From Mycobacterium europaeum (GTDB taxonomy: Bacteria; Actinomycetota; Actinomycetes; Mycobacteriales; Mycobacteriaceae): a DNA stretch of 64,000 bases. The stretch spans positions 62,001-126,000 of the forward strand of contig NZ_LQOU01000009.1 in the NCBI RefSeq assembly GCF_002102155.1, in the 5' to 3' direction. The notes under the pieces are model-generated. The model was given only the letters and a program-made list of their open reading frames with translations, had not been told where the DNA came from and searched no databases. Of this stretch, positions 53,561 to 62,095 are shown piece by piece. Numbering within the stretch: position 1 is the stretch's first letter; every line of letters starts with the position of its first letter. Position numbers and translations under genes: made by a program.

Positions 53561-54829
53561 TCAAACCCCCGCCGGCGCCGGAGCGTGTTCGCTGCGGTAG
53601 GCATCGACCCAGTCGGCGACGACCTTGTGCAGATGGCGCACCAGGATCTCTTGGTCGTTGAGGGGGAAGTCGTCGACGATCCCGTACTCCAGCGCGGCCT
53701 GTGTACCACCGAGCATCCCCGCGTCCTGCAGCGCGAATTCCTTGAGCACTACCGACGCCACTTCGTGTTCGATGCGTTCCCGCACGCTGCGGGCGGGGTG
53801 AAAGTAGGTGTAGGCCTCGAAGCGATGGGTATTGTGCGAGGTGGGCCAATAGCGGTAGAGCAGGTACCAGCCGCCGTAGATCAATATCTCGATGTTGGGG
53901 AAGATCTGGAAATTGCTGATGCCCCAGGGCTCGATGCCGCCCGGGTTGAGGCCGGGAGGTAGGTCTCCGATATCCGGCGTGCGCCACGGCCCGGCCAGCC
54001 CGCTCTGGGTGGCGCGCTCGATCGGATACATGTACTCCGGCGGCAGCAGCCACCGTCGCCGGCCGGCGGTCGACACGAGTCGGTGCGGACCGTCGAGTTG
54101 GAAGTGCCCACAGGTGAATCCAGCGTTGGGGTCGCGCACGTCGGGGGGCACTTGTTGGGGATGCAGCGAGGGTACGTGGTAGTACTCCTGAAACGCGTCG
54201 GCGAAGATCTTCCAGTTGCTGTTGTTATGTGCCACCCACTCGTAACGTTCGGTCAACTTGCCGAACGGGTAACCGTCGAGCCCGGTGACCATGGGCCCCA
54301 GGAATTCGCGCAAGCTCTGCCGCGGTTCGGCGTCGAGGTTGATGAAGATGAACCCGTTCCAGACGTCACAGTGCACGGGTCGCAGTCCATACTCGGACGG
54401 GTCGAGGTCGAAGAATTCGGATTCCTGCTGCACGAATGTCAGGGCACCCTCGAGGTCGTAGCGCCACCCGTGGTACTTGCAGGTGAACTGGCGGCAGGTG
54501 CCCCGCGTCTCCTGGGCGGGAAAGTCGTTCCACACCAGCTTGTTTCCCCGGTGGCGGCAGACGTTGTAGAAGGCCCGGATGCGCTCGTCTCGCCCCTTCA
54601 CCACGATGACCGAAGTGCGGGCCACCTCGATCTCTTTGGTCAGGTAGCTGCCGGCGCGAGGCAGCTCCTCCACCCGGGCGACGTTCAGCCAGGCGCGTTT
54701 GAAGATCGCTTCGCGTTCGAGTTCGTAGAACTCCGGCGACGTGGAGTCGCCGAACGACACTGGGCCGGTGCCCAGCTCGGGATAGTGTTCGGTCCAGGAC
54801 CCCTCCGGGGGCCTGCCTGATCGGGTCAT
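53561..54829 (-). CDS. Rieske oxygenase alpha subunit (copy 1 of a paralogous pair)
   Basis: The 422-aa enzyme has Rieske ligands C91, H93 (CRHRGN), C117 and H120 (CKYHGW), and mononuclear iron ligands in DAFQEYYHVPSLH (E215, H218, H223). It is an alpha-only type without an evident beta subunit; the small protein that follows may be its partner. It aligns without length change to the enzyme at 58041 (44 of the first 60 residues identical by my count). The start follows a perfect AGGAGG. Genes upstream are an SDR and a ferredoxin. Confidence 0.93.
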   Translation of the reverse strand: MTRSGRPPEGSWTEHYPELGTGPVSFGDSTSPEFYELEREAIFKRAWLNVARVEELPRAGSYLTKEIEVARTSVIVVKGRDERIRAFYNVCRHRGNKLVWNDFPAQETRGTCRQFTCKYHGWRYDLEGALTFVQQESEFFDLDPSEYGLRPVHCDVWNGFIFINLDAEPRQSLREFLGPMVTGLDGYPFGKLTERYEWVAHNNSNWKIFADAFQEYYHVPSLHPQQVPPDVRDPNAGFTCGHFQLDGPHRLVSTAGRRRWLLPPEYMYPIERATQSGLAGPWRTPDIGDLPPGLNPGGIEPWGISNFQIFPNIEILIYGGWYLLYRYWPTSHNTHRFEAYTYFHPARSVRERIEHEVASVVLKEFALQDAGMLGGTQAALEYGIVDDFPLNDQEILVRHLHKVVADWVDAYRSEHAPAPAGV

Positions 54830-54848
54830 CGAAACCTCCTGATCGACG

Positions 54849-55631
54849 TCACAACACGGCGCCGCCGTTGACGCCCAAGACCTGGCCCGTGATGAACCTG
54901 GCTTCCTCCGAGCACAGGAACCCGACCGCCGCGGCGACGTCGGCCCCCGTGCCCAGGTAACCCAACGGGATGTTGGCGGCGATCTGCTCGTTGGGCGGCA
55001 GATAGCCGGCGGCCTGGCCCTGGTGCTGCATCGGCGTTTCGATGCCCGACGGCGGGATGTTGTTGATCGTGATTCCGTGCGGAGCGTATTCGCGGGCCAG
55101 CGACTTGGTCAACGTGATCACCCCGCCTTTGGCCGCCGCGTAATGAGCGGCGAACGGTGAGCCGCGTTGAGCGCTCGACGACGAGATCATCACGATCCTG
55201 CCCCATTTGGCGTCGACCATGTCCGGGAGCGCGAGTTGGCAGCAATGGAACGTGCCGGTCAGGTTGACGTCGATGATCCGCGCCCACGACTCGGCGGTGA
55301 TGTCGGTGAAGGCCGAGAATCCGAAAAGCCCGGCGCTGGTCACCAACACCGTGATCGGACCCAACGCGCCGCGGGTCTTCGCGAAAGCCTGCTCCAGCGC
55401 GGGCCGGTCGGTGACATCGGCTCCTACGCCGATCGCGGCGACGCCCTCGGCACGCAGATCTTCGGTGACACGTTGCGCCGCTTGCTCGTTGACGTCGAGG
55501 ACGGCGACCCTGTGTCCGCGCCGGCCCAGTTCGTGACAGGTGGCTTCGCCCATACCCGAGGCGCCGCCCGTCACCACGGCTACCCGGCTCACAGACGACG
55601 TTCCATCGCGATTGCTCTCCTGCATGTTCAC
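54849..55631 (-). CDS. SDR-family oxidoreductase
   Basis: The 260-aa protein has TGGASGMGEA, VTSAGLFGF, SSSSAQRGSP and the YxxxK equivalent HYAAAKGGVITLTKSLA, with the family end GQVLGVNGGAVL. It would oxidise or reduce an alcohol of the pathway. The start GTG overlaps the ferredoxin stop in GTGA. Rieske copy 1 follows after 19 bp. Confidence 0.9.
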   Translation of the reverse strand: MNMQESNRDGTSSVSRVAVVTGGASGMGEATCHELGRRGHRVAVLDVNEQAAQRVTEDLRAEGVAAIGVGADVTDRPALEQAFAKTRGALGPITVLVTSAGLFGFSAFTDITAESWARIIDVNLTGTFHCCQLALPDMVDAKWGRIVMISSSSAQRGSPFAAHYAAAKGGVITLTKSLAREYAPHGITINNIPPSGIETPMQHQGQAAGYLPPNEQIAANIPLGYLGTGADVAAAVGFLCSEEARFITGQVLGVNGGAVL

Positions 55632-55957
55632 TCGTAGACCACCCGCACGGTCCTGCTCGTCGGCAGGGCCTGGCAGGTCAGCACCCAGCCGTCGTCGACC
55701 TCCTCGTCGTCGAGTGCGTCATTGTTGAGCATCCGCGCGCTCCCGTGCGTCAGACGCGCCATGCACGTTGCGCAGGAACCGGTTTCGCACGACGATGGCG
55801 CCGCCAAGCCGGCCATGCGGGCCGTCTGCAGCAGGGTGTCGCCCGCACTGTAGGCCACCGTGGTGGCGCGCCGGTCCAGCTCTATGGTCACTTCCTCGGT
55901 CACGACCCCGTCGGTATCGCGCGGCCCCGCCCCGGTGGCCGCTGTGGGTTCTGACAT
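55628..55957 (-). CDS. [2Fe-2S] ferredoxin, plant type
   Basis: The 109-aa protein has the cluster motif CETGSCATC and the fourth cysteine in LTCQA, as in plant-type ferredoxins and oxygenase reductase domains. It would carry electrons to the neighbouring Rieske oxygenases; no reductase is encoded nearby. A 53-bp gap containing two repeated operators separates it from the MarR gene. Confidence 0.9.
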   Translation of the reverse strand: MSEPTAATGAGPRDTDGVVTEEVTIELDRRATTVAYSAGDTLLQTARMAGLAAPSSCETGSCATCMARLTHGSARMLNNDALDDEEVDDGWVLTCQALPTSRTVRVVYE

Positions 55958-55968
55958 CCCCCGAACAG

Positions 55969-56001
55969 TATCAAGTACTTGCCATTGATATCAAGTACTA
56001 G
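55969..56001. promoter_or_regulatory. Two repeated operators, probable MarR sites
   Basis: TATCAAGTACTTG (55969-55981) and TATCAAGTACTAG (55989-56001) are 20 bp apart, two turns of helix, and contain the palindrome CAAGTACTTG. They stand between the MarR gene and the ferredoxin gene that begins the downstream operon. They also resemble the CAAGnnCTTG core known for KstR2. Confidence 0.65.
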
Positions 56002-56010
56002 AGACTAGCC

Positions 56011-56463
56011 CTAGTTCTCGACGTGGTCATTGAAAAGCTCATGGCCGGTGCCCTTTTCGACGACGCGGCCGAGCAGCTCACGCAGGGTTTGTTGCTCCTG
56101 AACGCTGAGGACGCCGAACACCTTCTCGTGCGCGGCGATCGCGTCGGTGACGACCGTCGCGGCGACGTTGCGCCCCTCGCCGGTGAGGTAGGCCTGCAGG
56201 ATGCGGCCGTGCTGGGGGTCTCGTTTTCTCTCCACCAGGCCGCGGCGTTCCAGGGAGGTCAGGGCGAGCTGCACCCCCTGCGGGCTGATCAGCAGGCGGC
56301 GCGCGAGTTCGGCGCCGGACAGGCCCGGTTCGTTGGCGAGTTGGCGCAACACACCGATCTGGGCGGTGCTGACACCGTGCACCCGCATCGCGTCGTTGAT
56401 CGTGGTCAGCGAATAGTAGAACGCCTGCTTGAGCAGCCACAGGAGGTTATCGGTGAGTTCCAT
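56011..56463 (-). CDS. MarR-family transcriptional regulator
   Basis: The 150-aa protein has the MarR winged helix: LRQLANEPGLSGAELARRLLISPQGVQLALTSLERRGLVERKRDPQHGRILQAYLTGEG. It would repress neighbouring catabolic genes until a phenolic or other ligand binds. The start overlaps the amidohydrolase stop by 17 bp. Two probable operators lie right after its stop, before the ferredoxin gene, and a third upstream of the Rieske gene at 59309. Confidence 0.9.
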   Translation of the reverse strand: MELTDNLLWLLKQAFYYSLTTINDAMRVHGVSTAQIGVLRQLANEPGLSGAELARRLLISPQGVQLALTSLERRGLVERKRDPQHGRILQAYLTGEGRNVAATVVTDAIAAHEKVFGVLSVQEQQTLRELLGRVVEKGTGHELFNDHVEN

Positions 56464-57709
56464 GCTCGGCTCCCTGCTTGTAGATCTGGCCGCCCTTCAT
56501 GACGAATGACACCTCCAGTGTGGTGTCGATGTCCTGAGCGGGATCGCCGGGCACGGCGATGATGTCGGCGAGGTAGCCGGGGGCGAGCCGGCCGAGCTCG
56601 CCGTCGGCTTCGATGAGCTCGGCCGCCACCAAGGTCGCCGACCGGATCGCCTGCATGGGACTCATGCCACGCTTTACCAGCGCGCCGAGCTCCTTGGCGT
56701 TCTGGCCGTGCGGGATCGCGGGCGCGTCGGTGCCGCAGGCGATCCGCACTCCGGCGGCGATGGCCTTGGGCAGCATGGCCTTGGCGCGCGGAAACACCTC
56801 TTCGGCCTTCCTGCGTAGCTCCGGTGCGATCCGGTCGACCGCCATCGCCTCGGTCAGGTACGTGGTGGAGACCAGGAAGGTGCCGTGATCGACCATCATC
56901 TGGATCGTCTCGTCACTGGCCAGAAATCCGTGTTCGATGCAGTCGATCCCGGCGCGGATGCAGGCTTGGATCGCGGTGTCGCCGACGGCGTGCGCGGCCA
57001 CCCGCACCCCAGCGCGGTGGGCTTCGTCGGCGATCGCGGCGAATTCCGCGTCGGAGTATTGCTGGGCGCCCGGGGCCGTGCTGTGGGACATCACCCCGCC
57101 CGACGCCGAGACCTTGATCAGCTTGGCCCCGTGGCGAATCTGGTAGCGAACGCAGGCGATCACGTCCGGGACGCCGTTGGCGATGCCCTCCGCTATCGAC
57201 AGCGGCATGATTCCCGGGGCGAGTCGCTGGAACACCGTCGGGTCCAGGTGCCCGCCGTACGGAGTGACGGCGTGACCGGCGGGGTAGATCCGCGGGCCGG
57301 CGTACCAGCCCTGGTCGATGGCCCGCTGCAGCGCAACGTCGAGCAGGTAGCCGCCCGTCTTGACCATCAAACCCAGGTTGCGCACGGTGGTGAAACCCGC
57401 CTCCAGGGTGGTGCGCGCATTGACCGCGCCGCGCAAGGTGCGATAGGCGGGGTCGTCTTGGACACCGTGCATCGGTGACGGCAGACCCTCGGGTCCGCCG
57501 GGCCCGCCGATCAGCAGGTTGAGTTCCATGTCCATCAGGCCCGGCAGCAGCGTCACGTCTCCCAGGTCGATGACGGTGGCCGAATCCGGCATGCCGCCTC
57601 CGGGATTGACGGCGGCGATACGCTCACCCTCGACCACTACCAGGGCCGGTGAGCGAACCTGGCCGCCGACCACGTCGGCCCACCGCGCCGCCCGCAGGAC
57701 GGTGGTCAT
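56447..57709 (-). CDS. Amidohydrolase-family protein, variant metal site
   Basis: The 420-aa protein is a metal-dependent hydrolase of the imidazolonepropionase/prolidase-like amidohydrolase group: LLPGLMDMELNLL near residue 55, KLIKVSASGGV with K199 (carbamylated lysine position), AAHAVGD with H240, CIEHGF with H260, and GTDAPAIPHG. The usual H-x-H of strand 1 (GLIDMHVH) is replaced by E62-L-N64. Whether it keeps a two-metal site is open. It is coupled by ATGA to the small protein gene upstream. Confidence 0.8.
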   Translation of the reverse strand: MTTVLRAARWADVVGGQVRSPALVVVEGERIAAVNPGGGMPDSATVIDLGDVTLLPGLMDMELNLLIGGPGGPEGLPSPMHGVQDDPAYRTLRGAVNARTTLEAGFTTVRNLGLMVKTGGYLLDVALQRAIDQGWYAGPRIYPAGHAVTPYGGHLDPTVFQRLAPGIMPLSIAEGIANGVPDVIACVRYQIRHGAKLIKVSASGGVMSHSTAPGAQQYSDAEFAAIADEAHRAGVRVAAHAVGDTAIQACIRAGIDCIEHGFLASDETIQMMVDHGTFLVSTTYLTEAMAVDRIAPELRRKAEEVFPRAKAMLPKAIAAGVRIACGTDAPAIPHGQNAKELGALVKRGMSPMQAIRSATLVAAELIEADGELGRLAPGYLADIIAVPGDPAQDIDTTLEVSFVMKGGQIYKQGAEHGTHR

Positions 57710-58044
57710 GGAACGGGCTCGGACACGCAATCCAGCGTGGACGCACCGGAGTCGGGCACCCGGGGCTGCTTCCAGCACTCCACCGGAAAGGACACCATGA
57801 TCATCGAATACAGCAGGTGCATCAGATTCAGGACATCATCGGGCAGGTCGTCGAGGGAGAACTTGTCGCAGTAACTCAAGGCCTCTTCCGCCCGGGGCGT
57901 GATCGCGTCGTAAAACGCCTTCATCTCGGTCATGGTGCTCGCCAGCCTCTTGGCATAGCGCTCCGGCTCGGAAGGCAGGCACCAGTCCGTGAACTGCTCG
58001 AGGTCGGCGAATTCGGTGGGCAGCATGGAGGACACCGCGGTCAC
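57706..58044 (-). CDS. Small Rieske-associated protein (copy 2)
   Basis: This 112-aa protein is a paralogue of the one at 53221: it shares FADLEQF/FSELEKF, STMTEMKAFYDA, PRAEEALSYCDKFSLDDLPDDVLNL, YSMIMV and EPVP. Start at the GTG 58044, which overlaps the Rieske stop in GTGA; a longer frame would extend into the Rieske gene. It is again directly downstream of the oxygenase. No known family assigned. Confidence 0.7.
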   Translation of the reverse strand: MTAVSSMLPTEFADLEQFTDWCLPSEPERYAKRLASTMTEMKAFYDAITPRAEEALSYCDKFSLDDLPDDVLNLMHLLYSMIMVSFPVECWKQPRVPDSGASTLDCVSEPVP

Positions 58045-59309
58045 ACCCCCGCCGTCGAGGTCCGACGGTATTGATCGATCCACGCCGCGGTCTCCTTATG
58101 CAAGTGCCGCAGCAGGACTTCCTGGTCGTTGAGTAGGAATCGATCGACCACCCGCGACTCGATCATGCTCTGCGTCGCCTCCAGCGTGTTGGCGTCTTGC
58201 AGGCCGTACTCCTTGAACGAGACGGCCGCGAGTTCCTGGGCGACACGCTCGCGCGGAGTGCGCGGCTCGGGGAAATACAACGTTCCCTCGAAAATGTGGG
58301 AGTTGAAGGAGGTCGGCCAGTAGTGATAGGTCAGATACCAGCCCTGACCCCAGAACAGCATCACGAAGTTGGGGAACAGCTGGAAGGAGTCCAGCCCCCA
58401 TGGATCGCATTTCGCCGGGTTCAGCCCGGCGGGCATCTCCCCCAGGTCCGGTTTGTCCCAGGGACCGAAGAGGCCGCTCTGGCAGATGTCCTCGATCGGC
58501 TTGCGCATCTCCGCCGACATCTCCCACGCCCGCACCCCGGAGGTGCTCACCAACCGGTGCGGGCCTTCCAATCGGTAGTGCGGGGCCTCAAATCCGGCCT
58601 CGGCGGCCGCCTTTGAGTACGCGGTCGGCGACTGGTTCGCGTGCAGCACCGGCGCGTGATAGAACTCCTGGAACGCGTCCATGTAGAGCTTCCAGTTCGC
58701 CTTCACCTCCGAGCGGTAACACCAGCGCGACGTCATCTTGTCGAACGGATATCCCTCCAGCGCGGTGACCATCGGTCCGAGGAATTCCCGCAGCGGCTGT
58801 TCGGGTTCCCTGGCGAAGTTGACGAAGATGAAGCCTTCCCAGATGTCGCAATGCACCGGTACCAATCCGTAGCGACTCTTGTCGAGGTCGAAGAATTCCT
58901 CCTCCTGCTGTACGAACGTCAAGTTGCCGTCCAGGTCGTACCGCCACGCGTGGTACTTGCAGGTGAACTGGCGGCACACACCGCTGGTCTCCTCGAGCGG
59001 CATGTCGTTCCATACCAGCTTGTTGCCCCGGTGGCGGCACACGTTGTGGTACGCCTTGACCTCCCCGGATTTCGTGCGCACCAGGATGATCGAGGTGTTG
59101 ACGGCCTTGAGCTCCTTGGTGAAGTAGCTGCCCGTACGCGAGAGTTGGTCGACGCGCCCAACATTGAGCCAGGCGCGCTTGAAGATGGCCTCGCGCTCCA
59201 GCTCGTGGATCTGAGGGCTGATGGAATCTTCGTACGAGACCGGCCCGGTTCCCAACTCGGGGTAGTGCTGCGTCCAGCTGCCCTCCGGCGGCTTGGGGAA
59301 TCGAGCCAT
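58041..59309 (-). CDS. Rieske oxygenase alpha subunit (copy 2)
   Basis: The 422-aa enzyme has C91, H93 (CRHRGN), C117 and H120 (CKYHAW), with the iron site DAFQEFYHAPVLH (E215, H218, H223), all at the same positions as in copy 1. The start follows AGGAGCGCTC. It is the first gene of the minus-strand block, and a MarR-type site lies in the divergent promoter upstream. Substrate unknown. Confidence 0.93.
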   Translation of the reverse strand: MARFPKPPEGSWTQHYPELGTGPVSYEDSISPQIHELEREAIFKRAWLNVGRVDQLSRTGSYFTKELKAVNTSIILVRTKSGEVKAYHNVCRHRGNKLVWNDMPLEETSGVCRQFTCKYHAWRYDLDGNLTFVQQEEEFFDLDKSRYGLVPVHCDIWEGFIFVNFAREPEQPLREFLGPMVTALEGYPFDKMTSRWCYRSEVKANWKLYMDAFQEFYHAPVLHANQSPTAYSKAAAEAGFEAPHYRLEGPHRLVSTSGVRAWEMSAEMRKPIEDICQSGLFGPWDKPDLGEMPAGLNPAKCDPWGLDSFQLFPNFVMLFWGQGWYLTYHYWPTSFNSHIFEGTLYFPEPRTPRERVAQELAAVSFKEYGLQDANTLEATQSMIESRVVDRFLLNDQEVLLRHLHKETAAWIDQYRRTSTAGV

Positions 59310-59438
59310 GAGCGCTCCTGTCCGATGTCACCGGGCCGTCCGACGGTCGGTTCCTCCGAATGGCCACGCGGCGGCGGTGTTTCAGCGATTCCGTGGTACT
59401 GCGTCGAGGCCGACGGTATATGCTCGACCGCATAATCA

Positions 59439-59451
59439 CAAGTAGTTGATA
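59439..59451. promoter_or_regulatory. Third MarR-type operator
   Basis: The reverse complement of 59439-59451 reads TATCAACTACTTG, agreeing with the site at 55969 at 12 of 13 positions. It lies between the Rieske copy 2 gene and the aldehyde dehydrogenase gene, 19 bp before the latter start. Confidence 0.6.
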
Positions 59452-59470
59452 TTGCCGACGGGAGTCTTCG

Positions 59471-60916
59471 ATGGAGCAGGACCATGGGTCGCGAATTGCG
59501 TCGAGCCCTTCCGTGCTGGCGCACGCAGAAACATTCGAGGTCATCTCCCCGCACACCGAGGAACCCATCGCCGAAGTGGCCGCCGCCGGTCCGGCCGACG
59601 TCGAAGCTGCGGTCGGGGCCGCACACGCAGCGCTGGATGCGGGGCCCTGGGGCCGAACCGATCCCACCGAACGGATCGCGGCGATTCGTCGACTCGTCGA
59701 CGTCTACGACGGTCGGCGTGCGGAGATGGCCGGCGTCATCTCGGCCGAGATCGGCGCCCCGATCACCTTCGCCCAGCGCGCCCAAGTCGGCTTGCCGGCG
59801 ATGATGATGCGCGCATTTTGCGACCTCGCCGAGCGGCACTCCTGGCGGGAGACCCGCCGCGGCTTCTTCGGCGCCGACGTCCACGTGCACAAGGAACCGG
59901 TCGGCGTGGTCGCCGCGATCGTGCCGTGGAACATGCCCCAGTTCCTCATCACCACCAAATTGGTGCCCGCGCTGCTCGCCGGCTGCTCCGTCGTGCTCAA
60001 GCCCGCTCCCGAATCCCCTTTGAACGCATTACTTTTGGCCGAGATGCTCGACCAGGCCGACCTGCCCCGGGGCGTGGTCAGCGTCCTACCCGGTGATGGT
60101 GCAGTCGGTGAACTCCTGGTGTCCCACCCCGGCGTGGACAAGGTGTCGTTCACCGGATCGACCGCTGCCGGGCGGGCCGTCGCGGCCGCGTGCGCGGCGA
60201 ACCTCACCAAGGTCAGTCTCGAGCTCGGCGGGAAATCGGCCGCCATCGTCCTCGATGACGCCGCACCCGAGGCGGTCGCGGCCGGCGTGCGCTCGGCGAG
60301 CCTGTCCAACAGTGGCCAAATCTGCAACGCGTTGACCCGCGTACTGGTCCCCCATCACCGCCACGACGAGTATGTCGAAGCTCTGGCCGCGGAGATGACC
60401 ACCCTGCGGGTGGGCGATCCCAGCGATCCGGACACCCAGCTGGGCCCGCTGGTGTCCCGCCGCCAACAGCAGCGCGTGCGCGACTACATCCAGATCGGCC
60501 GGGACGAAGGCGCACAACTCGTCACCGGCGGGACCGCAATGCCGGACGGGCTCGACCGCGGCTGGTATGTCGCGCCCACCCTGTTCGCCTCCACCGCCAA
60601 CAGCATGCGCATCGCGCGCGAAGAGATCTTCGGCCCGGTGATCACCGTCATCCCTTACCGCGACGAGGACTACGCGGTGGCCATCGCCAACGACTCCGAC
60701 TACGGCCTTGCCGGTTCCGTCTGGACAGCGGACACCGACCGGGCTCTGTCGATCGCAGCGCGGGTGCGCAGCGGAACCCTCGGAATCAACCAGGGCTACA
60801 CCATGGACCCGTTCGCTCCCTTCGGCGGCGTCAAGGGCAGCGGCTACGGTCGCGAGTTGGGGCCCGAGGGCATCGACAGCTACCTGGAAACCAAGTCCAT
60901 CGCGGTCTCGCCGTAA
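59471..60916 (+). CDS. NAD(P)-dependent aldehyde dehydrogenase
   Basis: The 481-aa ALDH has IVPWNMPQF, KPAPESP, FTGSTAAG, LELGGKSAA and the catalytic C285 in SNSGQICNALTR, then EEIFGPVI. It is closely related to the ALDH at 30466. The start at 59471 has GGGAG upstream. It is divergent from Rieske copy 2 across the MarR-type site, so it probably belongs to the same regulon. Confidence 0.92.
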   Translation: MEQDHGSRIASSPSVLAHAETFEVISPHTEEPIAEVAAAGPADVEAAVGAAHAALDAGPWGRTDPTERIAAIRRLVDVYDGRRAEMAGVISAEIGAPITFAQRAQVGLPAMMMRAFCDLAERHSWRETRRGFFGADVHVHKEPVGVVAAIVPWNMPQFLITTKLVPALLAGCSVVLKPAPESPLNALLLAEMLDQADLPRGVVSVLPGDGAVGELLVSHPGVDKVSFTGSTAAGRAVAAACAANLTKVSLELGGKSAAIVLDDAAPEAVAAGVRSASLSNSGQICNALTRVLVPHHRHDEYVEALAAEMTTLRVGDPSDPDTQLGPLVSRRQQQRVRDYIQIGRDEGAQLVTGGTAMPDGLDRGWYVAPTLFASTANSMRIAREEIFGPVITVIPYRDEDYAVAIANDSDYGLAGSVWTADTDRALSIAARVRSGTLGINQGYTMDPFAPFGGVKGSGYGRELGPEGIDSYLETKSIAVSP

Positions 60917-61036
60917 TCGTCGCGGAGACACCCGACAGATACTCGGCATCTTCTGCCCCGAGGCATGAACGCCTTCAGCACCGCGCGGTAACCTCGTTCT
61001 CAACCGCATACCGCGCCGAGGAAGGACCACGCGCTC

Positions 61037-62068
61037 ATGACCGACCTTGGCGACGACGCCGAAGTGACGCGCGGCGACCGGTTCATCAAGACAGCCGTCG
61101 AGATCCTGGGCGAAACCGGGCGCACCGATTTCACGGTGCAGGAGGTCGTCGCCCGCTCGAAGACGTCGCTGCGCGCCTTCTACCAGCATTTCAGCAGCAA
61201 GGACGAATTGCTGCTGGCGCTGTTCGACCGGACCATCGCCCACTCGGTGGAGGCCTGGCGTGCCGAAACCCAGGGGCTGGACAGCACCGCGGCGTTGAAA
61301 CTCGTCATCGACCGCATCAGCCAGCAGCCGGAATCGAGCACCCAGGACAGCCTCAATCGCGCATTGACGCTCTACAACCAGCACCTGGCCGAGACCCGCC
61401 CCCGCGACTACGCCCGCGTGCTCTCCCCGTTGCATCAGCTCATCCGCGACATCGTCGGGCAGGGCATCACCGAGGGGGTCTTCAACCCGGGGGTCGACGT
61501 CGGCGCGGCGGCCGCGATCGTCATGCAGACGGTGATGGGCGCACAGCGATTGCATTGGCTGGGAACGGAATTGAACGGAGCGCCTGTCGACGCGGGCCAA
61601 CTGTACGACTTCTGCAGCCGCGCCCTCGGCATCCGCGACACCGATGAGGAATCGCCCACTCCCTCGCTGACCGAGCTGTTCGCCCAGATCGGCATGCGGC
61701 CGGGCACCCGCGCTGGCGAGTTCGCGATGACGATGCCCGTCAGTCCGGCCGTCGTCAACACGTCCGGCGCGCTGCAGGGCGGCTTGATCGCGACGCTCGT
61801 CGACGTGGCGGGAGGGCAGTTCGGTCTGGAGCACTTGCAGCCGGGCACCACGATGACGACCGCCGACCTGTTCATCCGTTACCTGCGCCCCATCCGGCAG
61901 GGCTGCGCGTATGCGGTGCCCCGAATGCTGCGGTCCGGACGGCGGGCGATGGTGATGCAGGTGGACATCTACGGCGACGGCGACGACGAACTCGTCGCGA
62001 CGGCGACCGTCAATTTCGCCGTCATCAACGGAGGGACGCCGACGGCCGGCCTGCGCGCGACCCCCTGA
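61037..62068 (+). CDS. TetR regulator fused to a hotdog (PaaI-type) thioesterase domain
   Basis: The 343-aa protein has a TetR DNA-binding domain (about residues 12-60: RFIKTAVEILGETGRTDFTVQEVVARSKTSLRAFYQHFSSKDELLLALFD) and a TetR ligand-binding helical domain to about 205. A C-terminal hotdog domain follows (about 220-335) with VVNTSGALQGGLIATLVDVAGGQFGLE, TTADLFIRYLRPIRQGCA and a final sheet, as in PaaI-type thioesterases. Such a fusion suggests direct sensing or hydrolysis of an acyl-CoA. Start ATG 61037 has AGGAAGGACC upstream. Confidence 0.82.
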   Translation: MTDLGDDAEVTRGDRFIKTAVEILGETGRTDFTVQEVVARSKTSLRAFYQHFSSKDELLLALFDRTIAHSVEAWRAETQGLDSTAALKLVIDRISQQPESSTQDSLNRALTLYNQHLAETRPRDYARVLSPLHQLIRDIVGQGITEGVFNPGVDVGAAAAIVMQTVMGAQRLHWLGTELNGAPVDAGQLYDFCSRALGIRDTDEESPTPSLTELFAQIGMRPGTRAGEFAMTMPVSPAVVNTSGALQGGLIATLVDVAGGQFGLEHLQPGTTMTTADLFIRYLRPIRQGCAYAVPRMLRSGRRAMVMQVDIYGDGDDELVATATVNFAVINGGTPTAGLRATP

Positions 62069-62095
62069 GACGCCGGTACACCTTGGTAGGCGAAA

